64,000 nt of DNA from the NCBI RefSeq assembly GCF_045290345.1, contig NZ_CP155447.1:9300001-9364000 (forward strand). The letters are read 5' to 3'. Source of the DNA: Singulisphaera sp045290345 (GTDB lineage: Bacteria; Planctomycetota; Planctomycetia; Isosphaerales; Isosphaeraceae). A model generated the notes under the pieces. It ran no database searches, was not told the origin of the DNA, and saw nothing but the letters and a program-made list of their open reading frames with translations. The position numbers were made by a program, and so were the translations under genes. Each line of letters begins with the position of its first letter. The stretch's first letter is position 1. Below are positions 36,973 to 46,616 of this stretch, piece after piece.

Positions 36973-37662
36973 ATGCGGCGGGTGATCACGATCGACGGGC
37001 CCGCGGGGGCAGGCAAGAGTACGGTCGCTCGCCAGATCGCCGAGCGGTTGGAGTGGCGCTTGCTCGATACGGGCGCGATGTATCGGGCGGCGACGGTCGC
37101 TGCGCTGCGGGCGGGGACCCCCTTGGAAGACGATCAGGCGTTGGGAACGCTCGCGGCGAGCCTCTCCATTCGCCTCCCACCCGGGTCGGTCCTGCTCAAC
37201 GGTGAAGACGTCAGCACGCTGGTGCGGACCGTCGAGATCACCCGCGCGTCGCGTTATCTGGCCGACAGCCCGAGTGTCCGACGTCAACTCGTCGCCTGGC
37301 AGCGTGAGTTTGCCAGCGAAAATAATATCGTGACCGAAGGGCGTGACCAGGGGACGGTCGTCTTTCCCAACGCCTTTCGTAAGTACTTCCTTACGGCCAG
37401 CCTCGAGGAACGAGCCCGCCGCCGACACGCCGAATTCGAGGCCAAGGGGGCGACAATCGCCCTGGAGGCAGTCGCTCGCGACCTTGAGGAACGCGACGCT
37501 CGTGACGCGGCTCGAGCCATCGCTCCGATGAAACCGGCCGTCGATGCTTGCGTGGTCGACACCACGGGAATGGGCCTCGATCACGTCATCGCGCAAATCG
37601 AGCAAGACGTTCGCTCCCGCCTGCATCCCGCACCTCTCGTCGGAGAGGAGACCGCGCGATGA
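36973..37662 (+). CDS. cmk: Cytidylate kinase
   Basis: 229 residues, the usual size. It phosphorylates CMP and dCMP using ATP. The P-loop reads GPAGAGKST, followed by LDTGAMYRAAT (base-recognition region) and NIVTEGRDQGTVVFPNA with the GRDxGT motif; the lid is near RRHAEFEAKG. ATG 36973 starts directly with the core beta strand; a TTG seven codons earlier is less likely. The stop overlaps the next gene by ATGA, and the cmk-plsC order is one found in many bacteria, there often followed by rpsA, which is about 7 kb upstream here. Confidence 0.94.
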   Translation: MRRVITIDGPAGAGKSTVARQIAERLEWRLLDTGAMYRAATVAALRAGTPLEDDQALGTLAASLSIRLPPGSVLLNGEDVSTLVRTVEITRASRYLADSPSVRRQLVAWQREFASENNIVTEGRDQGTVVFPNAFRKYFLTASLEERARRRHAEFEAKGATIALEAVARDLEERDARDAARAIAPMKPAVDACVVDTTGMGLDHVIAQIEQDVRSRLHPAPLVGEETAR

Positions 37663-38390
37663 CGAACGTCTCAGAAACAACCTTGGAATCACGTCCGAAC
37701 GCCGATCGGTCGCGGTTGGCGATGAGCTGGTATCGCCTGGTTCAAGTCTCGGTCGCCACCCTGCTCTCCTCGGTCAGCGGGATTCGGGTGAGTGGGCGGA
37801 ACAACCTCCCCCAACACGGTGGCGCCTTGCTGGTCTCGAACCACGTGAGCCACCTCGACGTCTTCATCCTCGGAATCCCCCTGCAACGTCCGCTCAACTA
37901 TGTGGCGCGATCGACCCTGTTCCTCCCCATCCTTGGGACGTTCATCCGCTCAGTCGGCGGATTCCCGATTCAACGCGAAGGGATGGGCGTCCAAGGCCTG
38001 AAAGAGACGTTGCGCCGGATCAAGAAGGGGGGCATCGTTGTTCTCTTTCCCGAGGGGACCCGAAGTCGCGATGGCGAGCTCGGCGAATTGAAGTCGGGGA
38101 TCTCGGTTCTGGCCGCTCGGGCCCGCGTGGCGGTCGTCCCGGCTGGAATCGCCGGCACCTTTGAGGCCTGGCCCCGCTCTCGGGCATTCCCCCTGCCCCA
38201 CCCGATCCGTATCCACTATGGTCCACCGATCCTTCCCGAAGAACTCGAAGGACTTGATACCGAGGCTGTCACGGCGCTGATACGGGCCCGTATCAGCGAC
38301 TGCCTCGACGTGGCCCGAGCCGGTCTGCAACGGGACATGCAGTGCGACTCGGAGAAAACTGCGGTTGGACGAATTGGCAAGTTGGGTTAG
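37659..38390 (+). CDS. plsC: 1-acyl-sn-glycerol-3-phosphate acyltransferase
   Basis: 243 residues. PlsC adds the second acyl chain to lysophosphatidic acid. It has NHVSHLD (His62, Asp67) and FPEGTRS, both intact, plus a hydrophobic N-terminal segment (about residues 25-42) and the GGIVVLFPEG strand. Translational coupling with cmk (ATGA) fixes the start at 37659. Between the two PlsC homologues in the window this one has the more standard context and motifs and is the better candidate for the housekeeping enzyme. Confidence 0.92.
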   Translation: MTNVSETTLESRPNADRSRLAMSWYRLVQVSVATLLSSVSGIRVSGRNNLPQHGGALLVSNHVSHLDVFILGIPLQRPLNYVARSTLFLPILGTFIRSVGGFPIQREGMGVQGLKETLRRIKKGGIVVLFPEGTRSRDGELGELKSGISVLAARARVAVVPAGIAGTFEAWPRSRAFPLPHPIRIHYGPPILPEELEGLDTEAVTALIRARISDCLDVARAGLQRDMQCDSEKTAVGRIGKLG

Positions 38391-38549
38391 AGTCCCGTTA
38401 CTTTGAGGACCCGTCATTACGGATCCAACCACTTCTTGTGCCCGCAACTCGCTCGAACCACTCAAACGTCCATCAGGTATTGGGGCCAATTGGAGGCGCG
38501 CCGGAGGCGCATGGTTCCGAGGCTTTGATCGCGGCAAAGGAGTATCGCC

Positions 38550-38942
38550 ATGCGACATGCCCGATTCTTACGAGGAGGCCTCGGGGTCTTCTTCCTTGGC
38601 TTGGTCCTGAGCTTGGCCGGTTGCACTCACAACCACTACTACGGACCGGGTGTCCCAATTTGCGGGCCGACGCCGGTCGCCGTCCCGGCCACCGTTACGA
38701 ATGGAGCGGTCTGCGAAGTCCCGACTCAGGTGGGGGGGGGCAGCGTCGTCGCTCAGGGGGCGGGTCGCTCGACGATTGTCAGCGGGGTCCCGGTCTACTC
38801 CGGAGCCACCACCCCTCGCGTGGTCGTCAGCGAGCCAAGTTCGAGCTCGCGGTTTGGCCGTTGGCAGCGTGCGAGTCCTGACGCCGGCCTGGCCACGACT
38901 CGCGTGGAAGGGGCCTACAACGACACCACGACCAATCGCTAA
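38550..38942 (+). CDS. Small Val/Pro/Ser-rich lipoprotein
   Basis: 130 residues. The signal peptide ends with LSLAGC (Cys at about residue 25), then HNHYYGPG, a His/Tyr patch. The rest is low-complexity Val/Gly/Ser/Thr-rich with no domain I know. It contains a G9 tract at 38732-38740 that would break the frame if its length changed. ACGAGGAGG-like purines are not close to the ATG; AAAGGAG lies ahead at about 38537. The SDR gene follows 26 bases later. Confidence 0.7.
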   Translation: MRHARFLRGGLGVFFLGLVLSLAGCTHNHYYGPGVPICGPTPVAVPATVTNGAVCEVPTQVGGGSVVAQGAGRSTIVSGVPVYSGATTPRVVVSEPSSSSRFGRWQRASPDAGLATTRVEGAYNDTTTNR

Positions 38943-38968
38943 GCCTACTCAAAGGAATCGCCAAACGT

Positions 38969-39919
38969 ATGGCACGCCGCCGCACTTGGAATGACGCTCG
39001 CTGTCTCGTCACCGGCGCCTCCTCGGGGCTCGGCCGCGCCATGGCCCAGCATCTGGTTCGCGCAGGCGCCCGAGTCGTTCTCACAGGGCGCTCGAGCACC
39101 AAGCTCGACTCCATCAGGAACGATCTGATCGAGTCAGGCGCCGACCCGCGCTCGGTCCTCACTCTGGCCGCCGACCTCACCAAAGCCAGCGATCGCGTGC
39201 GCCTCGTCGATTTCACGACGGAACGGCTGGGAGCGCTGGACCTCGCCATCAACAGCGCCGGTGTGGGCGCGACGGGCCACTTTGAGACTCACGATCCCTC
39301 CGTTCTGCGTCAACTTTTTGAGATCAATGTATTCGCCCTCGCCGAGTTGAGCCGGTTGTTGCTCCCGGTTCTCTCCCAGGGAGATCGGCCGTCTCTGATC
39401 AACGTGGGATCAATCGTCGCCCGCAGAGGCTTGCCGGGCCGGGCCGAGTACACGGCCAGCAAGTTCGCGGTCGCCGGATTCACCGAGTCAATTCGCGCAG
39501 AATGGTCGAAATACGGGATCCACGTTCTGCTCCTCAATCCAGGTTTCACAGCGACCGAGTTTGAACGAAATCTGATCATCGACACCGCCCGCTTCTCTGT
39601 CACCAAGAAGCGTCGGATGACGGCCGAGACGGTCGCGGACGCCGCCTTACGTGCAGCACTTAGTGGTCGCAACGAGCTCACACTCACCACGGGGGGCCGG
39701 TTCCTGCTGCTCGCCAACCGTGTCATCCCTCGACTCGTTGACTGGGGCTTCAAGCGCTGGACGCTTCACCTCTTTCCCGACGCGCCGATCCTCCAGCGCC
39801 CCAAGCCCAAGGCCCCATCACCGTCACGCGCCGAGGGAACGCCCTTTCACGGTCGGCCCCACTCCCTCCGGCCTGAGCGACAGGGCGAGTCGACTCACCA
39901 ACGTGCCTCCAGCGATTGA
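38969..39919 (+). CDS. Short-chain dehydrogenase/reductase
   Basis: 316 residues. The Rossmann cofactor motif is TGASSGLG; NSAG and the active-site pair Tyr/Lys in YTASK are in place, with the Ser in NVGS. An NADP-type Arg follows the second strand (TGRSS). The catalytic core ends near residue 250. The remaining 65 residues are basic and Pro-rich and include a hydrophobic helix, as in DltE/DhrS7-like membrane-associated members. The substrate is unknown. It is followed by the palindrome at 39998-40019. Confidence 0.9.
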   Translation: MARRRTWNDARCLVTGASSGLGRAMAQHLVRAGARVVLTGRSSTKLDSIRNDLIESGADPRSVLTLAADLTKASDRVRLVDFTTERLGALDLAINSAGVGATGHFETHDPSVLRQLFEINVFALAELSRLLLPVLSQGDRPSLINVGSIVARRGLPGRAEYTASKFAVAGFTESIRAEWSKYGIHVLLLNPGFTATEFERNLIIDTARFSVTKKRRMTAETVADAALRAALSGRNELTLTTGGRFLLLANRVIPRLVDWGFKRWTLHLFPDAPILQRPKPKAPSPSRAEGTPFHGRPHSLRPERQGESTHQRASSD

Positions 39920-39997
39920 GACAGGCAAACCTCACCACGCTTGAGGTCGGTTCGACACCGGTCGGCCTGCGTTTATCAACGCCCACCTCAAACACAG

Positions 39998-40019
39998 TCA
40001 GGGAGCTGTCGCTCCCTGA
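39998..40019. repeat. GGGAGC/GCTCCC palindrome, site 2
   Basis: Perfect 9-bp arms (39998-40006 and 40011-40019) around TGTC, sharing the GGGAGC-N4-GCTCCC core with the other sites. It lies between convergent genes and may act as a terminator for both. Confidence 0.65.
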
Positions 40020-40066
40020 TCTCCTGCTCCCAACTCAAGACCAGGGCGGGCTGCGCCGGTTCGGCG

Positions 40067-40888
40067 CTATTCCTGCCCTGCTCCAATCTCGTCCCGACGC
40101 TTGAGCGCGTCCTTGCTCGCGTCTCCAGGTATCTCGGAGAGCCAGGTCCAGAGCCGGCGGGCTTCGTCCTTCTGATCCTGTGACGTCGCCGCTTCCGCGA
40201 GCGCTCGGAGCCGCTCGACCGTCACCGTTCCCTGAATCTCGAGGGCCTTCCGGCGAGCGGTGGCCACTTCGTCGGCATTGAGCCGGGTTCCCGTGGTGCC
40301 CGAGGCAAGCAAGTTCGTTCGATTCTGGCGGTGGGCTAACCCCAAAGCATGTCCCAACTCGTGTGCCGTCACCCGAGGGATCGGCTCGTCGATGCCCCCC
40401 TCGACGGGGCGCAGACCTGCCGTTTCCTGAACCATCGCGAAATCGCTGCCCATCCAGACGCCATTAACAGAAAATTTGTGAATATAATAAACATTGAGGC
40501 CTGTAGTCAGCCGAGTTGGCTCGGGCACAAGCATGGAGTATTGACCAAGTTGCACTTCTCCGTTGAGGTCGCGGATCAGCCGAAACTTCTCGGTCTGTGC
40601 CGCCGGCTCACGGACAATCGATTCGAGCCCCCAGTGGATTCCGGCTTTGTTCCAGATCCCGTTGACTTTGCGAAGGATCCGCGCGAGGTCGTCGTCCTTC
40701 AAGCGGCAATCGATCTCAGGCAAGTCGGAGGCCGTCAGAACATGGATGCGAAGCGGGATCACAAGAAAGGAGTCGTAAACTGGCGGTTCCGTCACGTCAG
40801 GAGCGGGTTCCTCGCCCCCTTGGCAGAGCGAACAGGCCAGCAGACCGCTGATGGAAAGGAAGGTTCTACGGCGCATGGAGCTCATCAC
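40067..40888 (-). CDS. Exported metzincin-like zinc protease
   Basis: 273 residues. The N-terminus MRRRTFLSISGLLACSLC looks like a signal sequence with an Arg-rich start, with a possible lipobox-like Cys. The zinc signature HELGHALGLAH is a complete HExxHxxGxxH. The region before it (NVYYIHKFSVNGVWMG) fits the metzincin fold. The C-terminal 80 residues are helical and charged and could be regulatory. GTG 40888 lies seven bases after AGGAG; ATG 40885 and ATG 40876 are in-frame alternatives. The substrate is not known. Confidence 0.82.
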   Translation of the reverse strand: MMSSMRRRTFLSISGLLACSLCQGGEEPAPDVTEPPVYDSFLVIPLRIHVLTASDLPEIDCRLKDDDLARILRKVNGIWNKAGIHWGLESIVREPAAQTEKFRLIRDLNGEVQLGQYSMLVPEPTRLTTGLNVYYIHKFSVNGVWMGSDFAMVQETAGLRPVEGGIDEPIPRVTAHELGHALGLAHRQNRTNLLASGTTGTRLNADEVATARRKALEIQGTVTVERLRALAEAATSQDQKDEARRLWTWLSEIPGDASKDALKRRDEIGAGQE

Positions 40889-41108
40889 GACGACTCTCCT
40901 GAGGAAGGTCTGGACGGTCGATGATCTCCAGAAACGGCAGTCGACTCAAGCCCTTCGACCCGTCAGGTAACGGCTCGACTCCGAAAACGGGACTCGAACA
41001 AAGGGGGAGCGAGTCGTGAACCTCCTCAACGAGTGGGGCAATGCGAAAGCCCCATCACGCGGCACGCGAAATCATCGTTCGAGCCCAAGGCCGGATCTCG
41101 GGAATCAA

Positions 41109-42821
41109 TCAGGTAAGGGGGCTTTGCAAGCGATTGCCGCTTCGAGCACCGGAGCCAAACTGGCTCGGCAGAAATAGGCCGGTCCGTACGCCTGGTTCGA
41201 GAGTCGGCCCAAACGAGTTAAGAAGAGGAAGCGGACCGGCGACAATCGATGGAATGGGTCTGCGATCGCCGCCGCGACGTTCCGGGGCGGCATCGTTGGG
41301 ATGACTCGCCGGCTCACTCCAGGCCGTTGGTGACTGTTCGACGACGTTCGGGGCTCGACCGGACCTCAGCAATCGATGCGCCTCGGATTCCGACGCTGAC
41401 GCTGTCGGCAAGTTGATCACAGTCCCCATGGACGGCACGAGACTCGCCACGGCAAGGTCGCAAAGCAACGTCCCTGTGAGGTTCGTTCGCGGCGTGGGGG
41501 CGGGAGTGGGAGTTGGGGATGGCGTGGGATCGGCTGGAATGGGGAGTGGACGTGCCGTGGGTTGAGATCGGCCCGCACGTGGGCGCTCTGGGGCATCGAT
41601 ACGACGTGGCGGCGCCTCATGCACGAACAGACGCGCCCGAGATGCGGCCCGAGCCATCGGCTCGCCGAGCGCCTCGCCGACGAGTTCGTGGAGCTCGGCC
41701 CACTCACGATCGCTCAGAGACTCGCGTTGTTCGATGAGAATCAGCAAATTGACGAGTGAGTGCGACCCCTCGGCGAGGCTCTCGGTCTGAGTCGGTAAGT
41801 CGAGCCAATGCCCCGACTCAATGGTGTCGCGGAGTTGCCGGACCCGTTCCTGGCACTCTCGAAGCGGGGGAAACTCCTGGTTTTGCCAGTAAGTCAGGGC
41901 AAGAACACGGTCGAGTACGGTCAGGGCTTGAATCCTGAGTTGCTCTCGTTCGCTTTTTTGCGACTCTGCATCGGCCAGATCGTCAAGGACCGACGCCAGG
42001 TCCTGGAGTGTGCCAAGCACGATTGTGGGGGGATTGGGAACGCGCAACGACTCGATGCATTCCAGGGTCTCGCCCTGGATCGAGTCGAACTGTTCCCGAC
42101 ACTCCTTCAGTTCCTGCACACGTTCCCGAGGCGGCGGGGCACCGACCGAACTCATCAATCGAGCGGCCGAAGCGAGCGTTTCCCCCAACGTTTTGAATTG
42201 GTTGGAGAGAATGACCACATCGTCCGCCAACTCCAAACCCCTGGAGCGACCGCTCGGGAGTTCGGTTGGGCTGAGAAATGGCCGGATCAACGCTTGAGCG
42301 CCGGCCCAGTCCCCCCGGTGCCGAAGCATTCGAACCAGTTCTTTTCGACCTTGGATCGAATCGGGATGGTCCGGTCCGAGCGCATCATGGCGAATGGCCA
42401 ATGCGTCCCGGAGACAGCGTTCGGCTTCATCGAGCGCGTCGCGCCGCCAGAGCATGCCGGCAAGACAGGTCAGGCTGACCGCATAATCGGGGTGGGACCG
42501 TCCGAGGACTCTTCCCCGGATCGCCAGCGACCTCCGGAACATCCCTTCGGCCGAAACACGATCACCTTGCAGAAATCGGAGTTCGCCGAGCATGCTCAGG
42601 CCGAGGGCGAAGTCAGCGTGCTGCTGTCCTACGACCTGGTTCTGCAAGTCCAGGAGTTGGCGAACCTTCTGCTCGGCACCACCGTATTGTCCCTGGGTGA
42701 AGAGTCGCTCGGCTTCGTTCTGAAGCCATAAGGCGATCTCTTCGTAGGAATTCTCGCGCTCGGCAGCGGTTTCGCGGGATGGCCCAGCACCCAATTCGCC
42801 GCCCAGGCCGACGGAGGACAT
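41109..42821 (-). CDS. Tetratricopeptide-repeat protein
   Basis: 570 residues. Residues about 25-180 hold at least three TPR units of the kinesin-light-chain style, each about 42 residues long (YGGAEQKVRQLLDLQ, SAEGMFRRSLAIRGRVLG, EAERCLRDALAIRHDALGPD). The middle is helical, and the last 200 residues are Pro/Arg/Ala-rich low complexity (repeated PTPTP near the centre of that part). No enzyme domain is visible, so it should be a protein-protein interaction scaffold. I prefer ATG 42821, with GGAGAG six bases ahead, to ATG 42890, which has no binding site. It is divergent from the large membrane-protein gene. Confidence 0.78.
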   Translation of the reverse strand: MSSVGLGGELGAGPSRETAAERENSYEEIALWLQNEAERLFTQGQYGGAEQKVRQLLDLQNQVVGQQHADFALGLSMLGELRFLQGDRVSAEGMFRRSLAIRGRVLGRSHPDYAVSLTCLAGMLWRRDALDEAERCLRDALAIRHDALGPDHPDSIQGRKELVRMLRHRGDWAGAQALIRPFLSPTELPSGRSRGLELADDVVILSNQFKTLGETLASAARLMSSVGAPPPRERVQELKECREQFDSIQGETLECIESLRVPNPPTIVLGTLQDLASVLDDLADAESQKSEREQLRIQALTVLDRVLALTYWQNQEFPPLRECQERVRQLRDTIESGHWLDLPTQTESLAEGSHSLVNLLILIEQRESLSDREWAELHELVGEALGEPMARAASRARLFVHEAPPRRIDAPERPRAGRSQPTARPLPIPADPTPSPTPTPAPTPRTNLTGTLLCDLAVASLVPSMGTVINLPTASASESEAHRLLRSGRAPNVVEQSPTAWSEPASHPNDAAPERRGGDRRPIPSIVAGPLPLLNSFGPTLEPGVRTGLFLPSQFGSGARSGNRLQSPLT

Positions 42822-43229
42822 CGGAAGCTCTCCATCGGGTGAAGAACCGCTGCGAGTCGTGCCACTGGAATCGGTCGAAAACGCGATCATAACCGAACTA
42901 ATACCCTAATCCGCCTCGTGTCAAAACCTTCCCCCCGTCTTATCGGCGTTCACGGAGGCTCAAACCCGGAATTTCCAAAGATGACGTCTTCCGGACGTGA
43001 CCCTATTATGGTGGGCGCGCTTCGGCTCGCAACAATTTTAGCGGCTCACGACCTTTCCGGCCCGAGAGACCACACATTGTGATCATTCTCGTCAACACGG
43101 CCGTGGTTCCACCCCGGAATGTTCGCCATCCGTTGCCAGTCGCGAGCGCTCAGAGTGAGGCCTGGTTGACCACGCCAGTTCGAGCAACTCTGAGAGTCGT
43201 CCTTGGCTGAGGGGACCGGGGCGGATACG
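42822..43229. other. Divergent intergenic region
   Basis: About 400 bases between the TPR and membrane-protein genes; it includes the possible N-terminal extension of the TPR gene (up to 42890). I see no extra gene. Promoters for both directions should lie here, but no clear -35/-10 pair stands out. Confidence 0.4.
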
Positions 43230-46200
43230 ATGCGTCTGTTCCGCAGCCGCAAGGAGACCTGCAAGCCGATGATGGACGACGGTGGTGATCGCTCGCTCGA
43301 AGTCACTGAGCTCGAACGTATTGTCCGCGCCACCGATCCCGGGGCTTTCCTGGTTCCTCCACGGATCCTCCGTCGAGTCATCAAAAGCGACCTCGGGTTG
43401 GCCCGTGTCGGGGTCCATATCCCTCATCGACGACACTATGTTACCACCGGTCACTCGCTCAGAGGGGTCGTTTCGGAGGAAGAGCTCGGCATCGACAAGT
43501 CGGGGGCCGAATGGCCTTCCGTCGCCATCTTACTCGAGCGACCCACGACGGAAGACCTGGCGGCGACGACTCGCGAGGTGATGCTGACAGACTACTGGCG
43601 GCTCCTGTTTCATGCCCAGGTTCACGTGGCGATGGAACGCTCGCTCGCTCGTGAGCGGACTTTCGACAACGCCCTCCGCAAGCGTGTCGACCGGATCGGA
43701 ACGATCGAATTCGAGGAGGTCCGTTCCGTCCTTCGCCAGGAAGGGCTCCTTGTGACCTTGGCCGATGATCGGTCGGTTTTGATTGAATTCGGCGCTTACT
43801 ACCTGGAACTCCGACGATTCGCCCCGGGCCTCATCGCGCACACGTTCCCAGCGATCGAGGATCCGATGGCCGTCGACTCGCTCCTCGCCGAGCTTGTCGA
43901 TGACGAGGCGCTCTACCAAGCGACCAGGCTCGAGGGGGCCGTCGATCCGGTGATCGAACTGATCCCGGGTTCGAGCGAGGACGAAGTCGAAGGCGAGGAC
44001 GACGGCACGTTTGATACGGAGCCGCGTGATGATTGGCCAGTCGAACAGGCCACGGGAGCCTCCCGGCGCCTGCTCGACCGGGCCGATGCCATCGCAATCC
44101 GAGGAAACTTGGTTCGCGCGGCAATCCTCCGCACCGAAGCCGCTCGGCGCACCACCCCCGAACTCGCCGAGTCGGTGCAGGCGGAGGCCCGAAGCGAACT
44201 CGAACGATTGGCGCGTCGACTTCAGCGCGCCCTGACCTTCGATGATTCCGAGGCCGAGCGCTGGCGACGCGCCTTGCCGGCTCTTCTGGAACGGTCGGCT
44301 CGAGGATTCTGGACCCCCGAGGCCCGTCTGCTCTATGACCTGCAAAAGGTCTGCGTCGACCACGAGCGCGAGGTCTTCACGATGGACCTCGTGGGGTGGG
44401 TCGCCTCATGGGGACGCCGCCCCATTCGTCGAGTTCAGCCTTACCTCCGCGAGGTCATGATCGCCAACCACTTGAGGAGCGCCTCGAAACGGCTCTCCTC
44501 AACCCGGCTTCGAGGCGAGGATCGGAAGCGGTTGTCGGCGCTCCTTCATTCCTCCGTCAGACAGGCCGAACGGGTCCTGAGAGATCGACTCCGAGGTCCG
44601 ATCGACGCCACACTGACCAGGACCGGGTTCAAGCCGAGGAACCTGCCCGAACGCGTCGCCTATCGGAAGCTGATCGAAGAATTGCTCGACCGAATCGCGA
44701 GCCGAGGCTTCCTCTCACTCGGCGACCTCCGCGACGCCTGCTCGCGAAGCAACCTCAAAATGCCCGACCTCTCTGGCCCTCGCGAGTTCTTCGAGGGGGA
44801 CCGCTTGCTCAAGGCAGACGAGGCCCTTTCCAAGTCGCTCGACGGGGTTTACCGCCAGGGCGAGGTCTACCTCCGATGGCTCCAACGGTTCAGCTCGCTG
44901 GCGTTTGCCACATCCATCGGCCGTTTTCTCACCTCTTACGTCGCCCTACCGTACGGAGGTGCGTTTCTGATCCTCGAAGGGCTCCAACACATCATTGAGC
45001 CCATCGTCCACGGCCTTGGCGGCGGACATGTTCACGTCATGAACATTCCGTCACTGCTCGTTCTCGGAACCGTGGCGCTCGGGGTCATTGACTTCCCGAA
45101 TTTCCGCCAGGGATTTCTGATGGCCATGCGGGTGGTCGGCCGTGGGCTTCGCATGGTCTGCTTTGATTCGCTCGCCTGGGTGTTACGTCAACCGCTGCTC
45201 CGATTACTCTTCGTCGGCCGGTTCGCTTCCCTGTTGTGGCGGTTCCTGCTCAAACCGGCGATGGTCACGGGCCTGGTCTGGGTTCTGGCGAAATCGTTGG
45301 GCCTGGAGCAACAATCGGTTGCCTTGCTCTCCGCGATCGTCTTCGTGAGTGCGATCATCGTGATCAACTCGCGGCTCGGCCGAGACTTCGAGGAGATCGT
45401 CGCCGACGAATTGGTCCGGACCTGGAAGCAACTCTATCGCGACATCGTGCCGGGCATTTATCGGCTCATTGTGCGCACATTTGATAAAGTGCTCGAGACG
45501 GTGGACCGTTTTCTCTACGCCGTCGACGAATGGCTCCGTTTCCGATCCGGCCAGTCCAAGACAATGCTTGCCTCGAAAGCCGTGCTGGGCGCCGGCTGGT
45601 TCCTGGTCGCTTACCTGGTCCGCTTCTATGTCAACTTGCTCATTGAGCCCCAGGTCAATCCGATCAAGCATTTTCCGGTCGTGACCGTCTCTCACAAAAT
45701 CATCATGCCCCTTTCGCTGAGGCTGACGAGAATTCTCGCCGCCCCCTTGATGCCGCTGGGCAAGGTCGTGGCGAATTTCATCGCATGGACGACCGTGTTC
45801 CTATTACCCGGCGTGTTCGGATTTCTGGTCTGGGAGCTCAAGGAGAACTGGAGACTCTATCGAGCCAACCGCCGTGAGATGCTCGGCCCCATTGCGGTCG
45901 GAAGTCATGGCGAGACGATCGGTCGACTGCTCCGCCCCGGCTTCCATTCGGGAACGCTCCCCAAGTTATTTACGAAGCTCCGCAAGTGGGAAAGGCGTTG
46001 GCTCCGCGAAGGCCGCGACAAGGGAGTCATCAAGCAGCGTGAGGCGCTCCACCACGTCGAAGAGGCCATCCGACAATTCATTGAACGCGAGTTTATTGCA
46101 TTACTTCGCGAGAGTCGAACGCTTGGTTCGATGGGGATCGAGGTCTCCTCGCTCACCCTGTCGACGAGTCGGATCACATTCGAGCTCTCCTCGCGCGAGA

Positions 46201-46616
46201 TGACCGGCGACGAGATCCGAATTGAATTCGTCGAACAGTCGGGGAGCCTGATCGCGGAGGTCGCCGAGCCGGGATGGCTCTCGGAACTCTCTGAGGTGCG
46301 CAGGCAAACTCTGACAACAGCGCTCGTTGGCCTGTACAAGCTGAGCGGAATCGATCGCATCCGAGTGCATACGGGCGAACCTTCCGCCCGGAATTCTCAC
46401 CCGAACGATCGAGGTGGTGACGGCTCCGTGCTCATCCCGTTCCAGCGGATCACCGTCTCCTGGAAGAGCTGGGTAGAGGCCTGGGAAAAGAAATTTTCTG
46501 CCACCGGTTTCGATCCGAACTTTACTGAAGGTCTAGGGATTTTGCCCCCGACGAACCAAGCGGGGAGTCGAACTTCACGCTCCAAGTCGCGCCGAACGGA
46601 AAACGAACCCCACTAA
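43230..46616 (+). CDS. Large membrane protein of unknown function (1128 residues)
   Basis: No family recognised. Residues 1-550 are soluble, charged and helical, with an acidic patch near 245-275 (EDEVEGEDDGTFDTE) and Arg-rich helices. Residues about 555-905 hold roughly six to eight hydrophobic segments, for example SYVALPYGGAFLILEG, SLLVLGTVALGVID, SVALLSAIVFVSAIIVINS, VLGAGWFLVAYLVRFY and WTTVFLLPGVFGFLVW. Residues 906-1128 are again soluble with a helical part and a beta-like part. ATG 43230 is used; an in-frame TTG lies nine codons earlier. It is transcribed divergently from the TPR gene. An envelope-organising role is possible but unproven. Confidence 0.8.
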   Translation: MRLFRSRKETCKPMMDDGGDRSLEVTELERIVRATDPGAFLVPPRILRRVIKSDLGLARVGVHIPHRRHYVTTGHSLRGVVSEEELGIDKSGAEWPSVAILLERPTTEDLAATTREVMLTDYWRLLFHAQVHVAMERSLARERTFDNALRKRVDRIGTIEFEEVRSVLRQEGLLVTLADDRSVLIEFGAYYLELRRFAPGLIAHTFPAIEDPMAVDSLLAELVDDEALYQATRLEGAVDPVIELIPGSSEDEVEGEDDGTFDTEPRDDWPVEQATGASRRLLDRADAIAIRGNLVRAAILRTEAARRTTPELAESVQAEARSELERLARRLQRALTFDDSEAERWRRALPALLERSARGFWTPEARLLYDLQKVCVDHEREVFTMDLVGWVASWGRRPIRRVQPYLREVMIANHLRSASKRLSSTRLRGEDRKRLSALLHSSVRQAERVLRDRLRGPIDATLTRTGFKPRNLPERVAYRKLIEELLDRIASRGFLSLGDLRDACSRSNLKMPDLSGPREFFEGDRLLKADEALSKSLDGVYRQGEVYLRWLQRFSSLAFATSIGRFLTSYVALPYGGAFLILEGLQHIIEPIVHGLGGGHVHVMNIPSLLVLGTVALGVIDFPNFRQGFLMAMRVVGRGLRMVCFDSLAWVLRQPLLRLLFVGRFASLLWRFLLKPAMVTGLVWVLAKSLGLEQQSVALLSAIVFVSAIIVINSRLGRDFEEIVADELVRTWKQLYRDIVPGIYRLIVRTFDKVLETVDRFLYAVDEWLRFRSGQSKTMLASKAVLGAGWFLVAYLVRFYVNLLIEPQVNPIKHFPVVTVSHKIIMPLSLRLTRILAAPLMPLGKVVANFIAWTTVFLLPGVFGFLVWELKENWRLYRANRREMLGPIAVGSHGETIGRLLRPGFHSGTLPKLFTKLRKWERRWLREGRDKGVIKQREALHHVEEAIRQFIEREFIALLRESRTLGSMGIEVSSLTLSTSRITFELSSREMTGDEIRIEFVEQSGSLIAEVAEPGWLSELSEVRRQTLTTALVGLYKLSGIDRIRVHTGEPSARNSHPNDRGGDGSVLIPFQRITVSWKSWVEAWEKKFSATGFDPNFTEGLGILPPTNQAGSRTSRSKSRRTENEPH

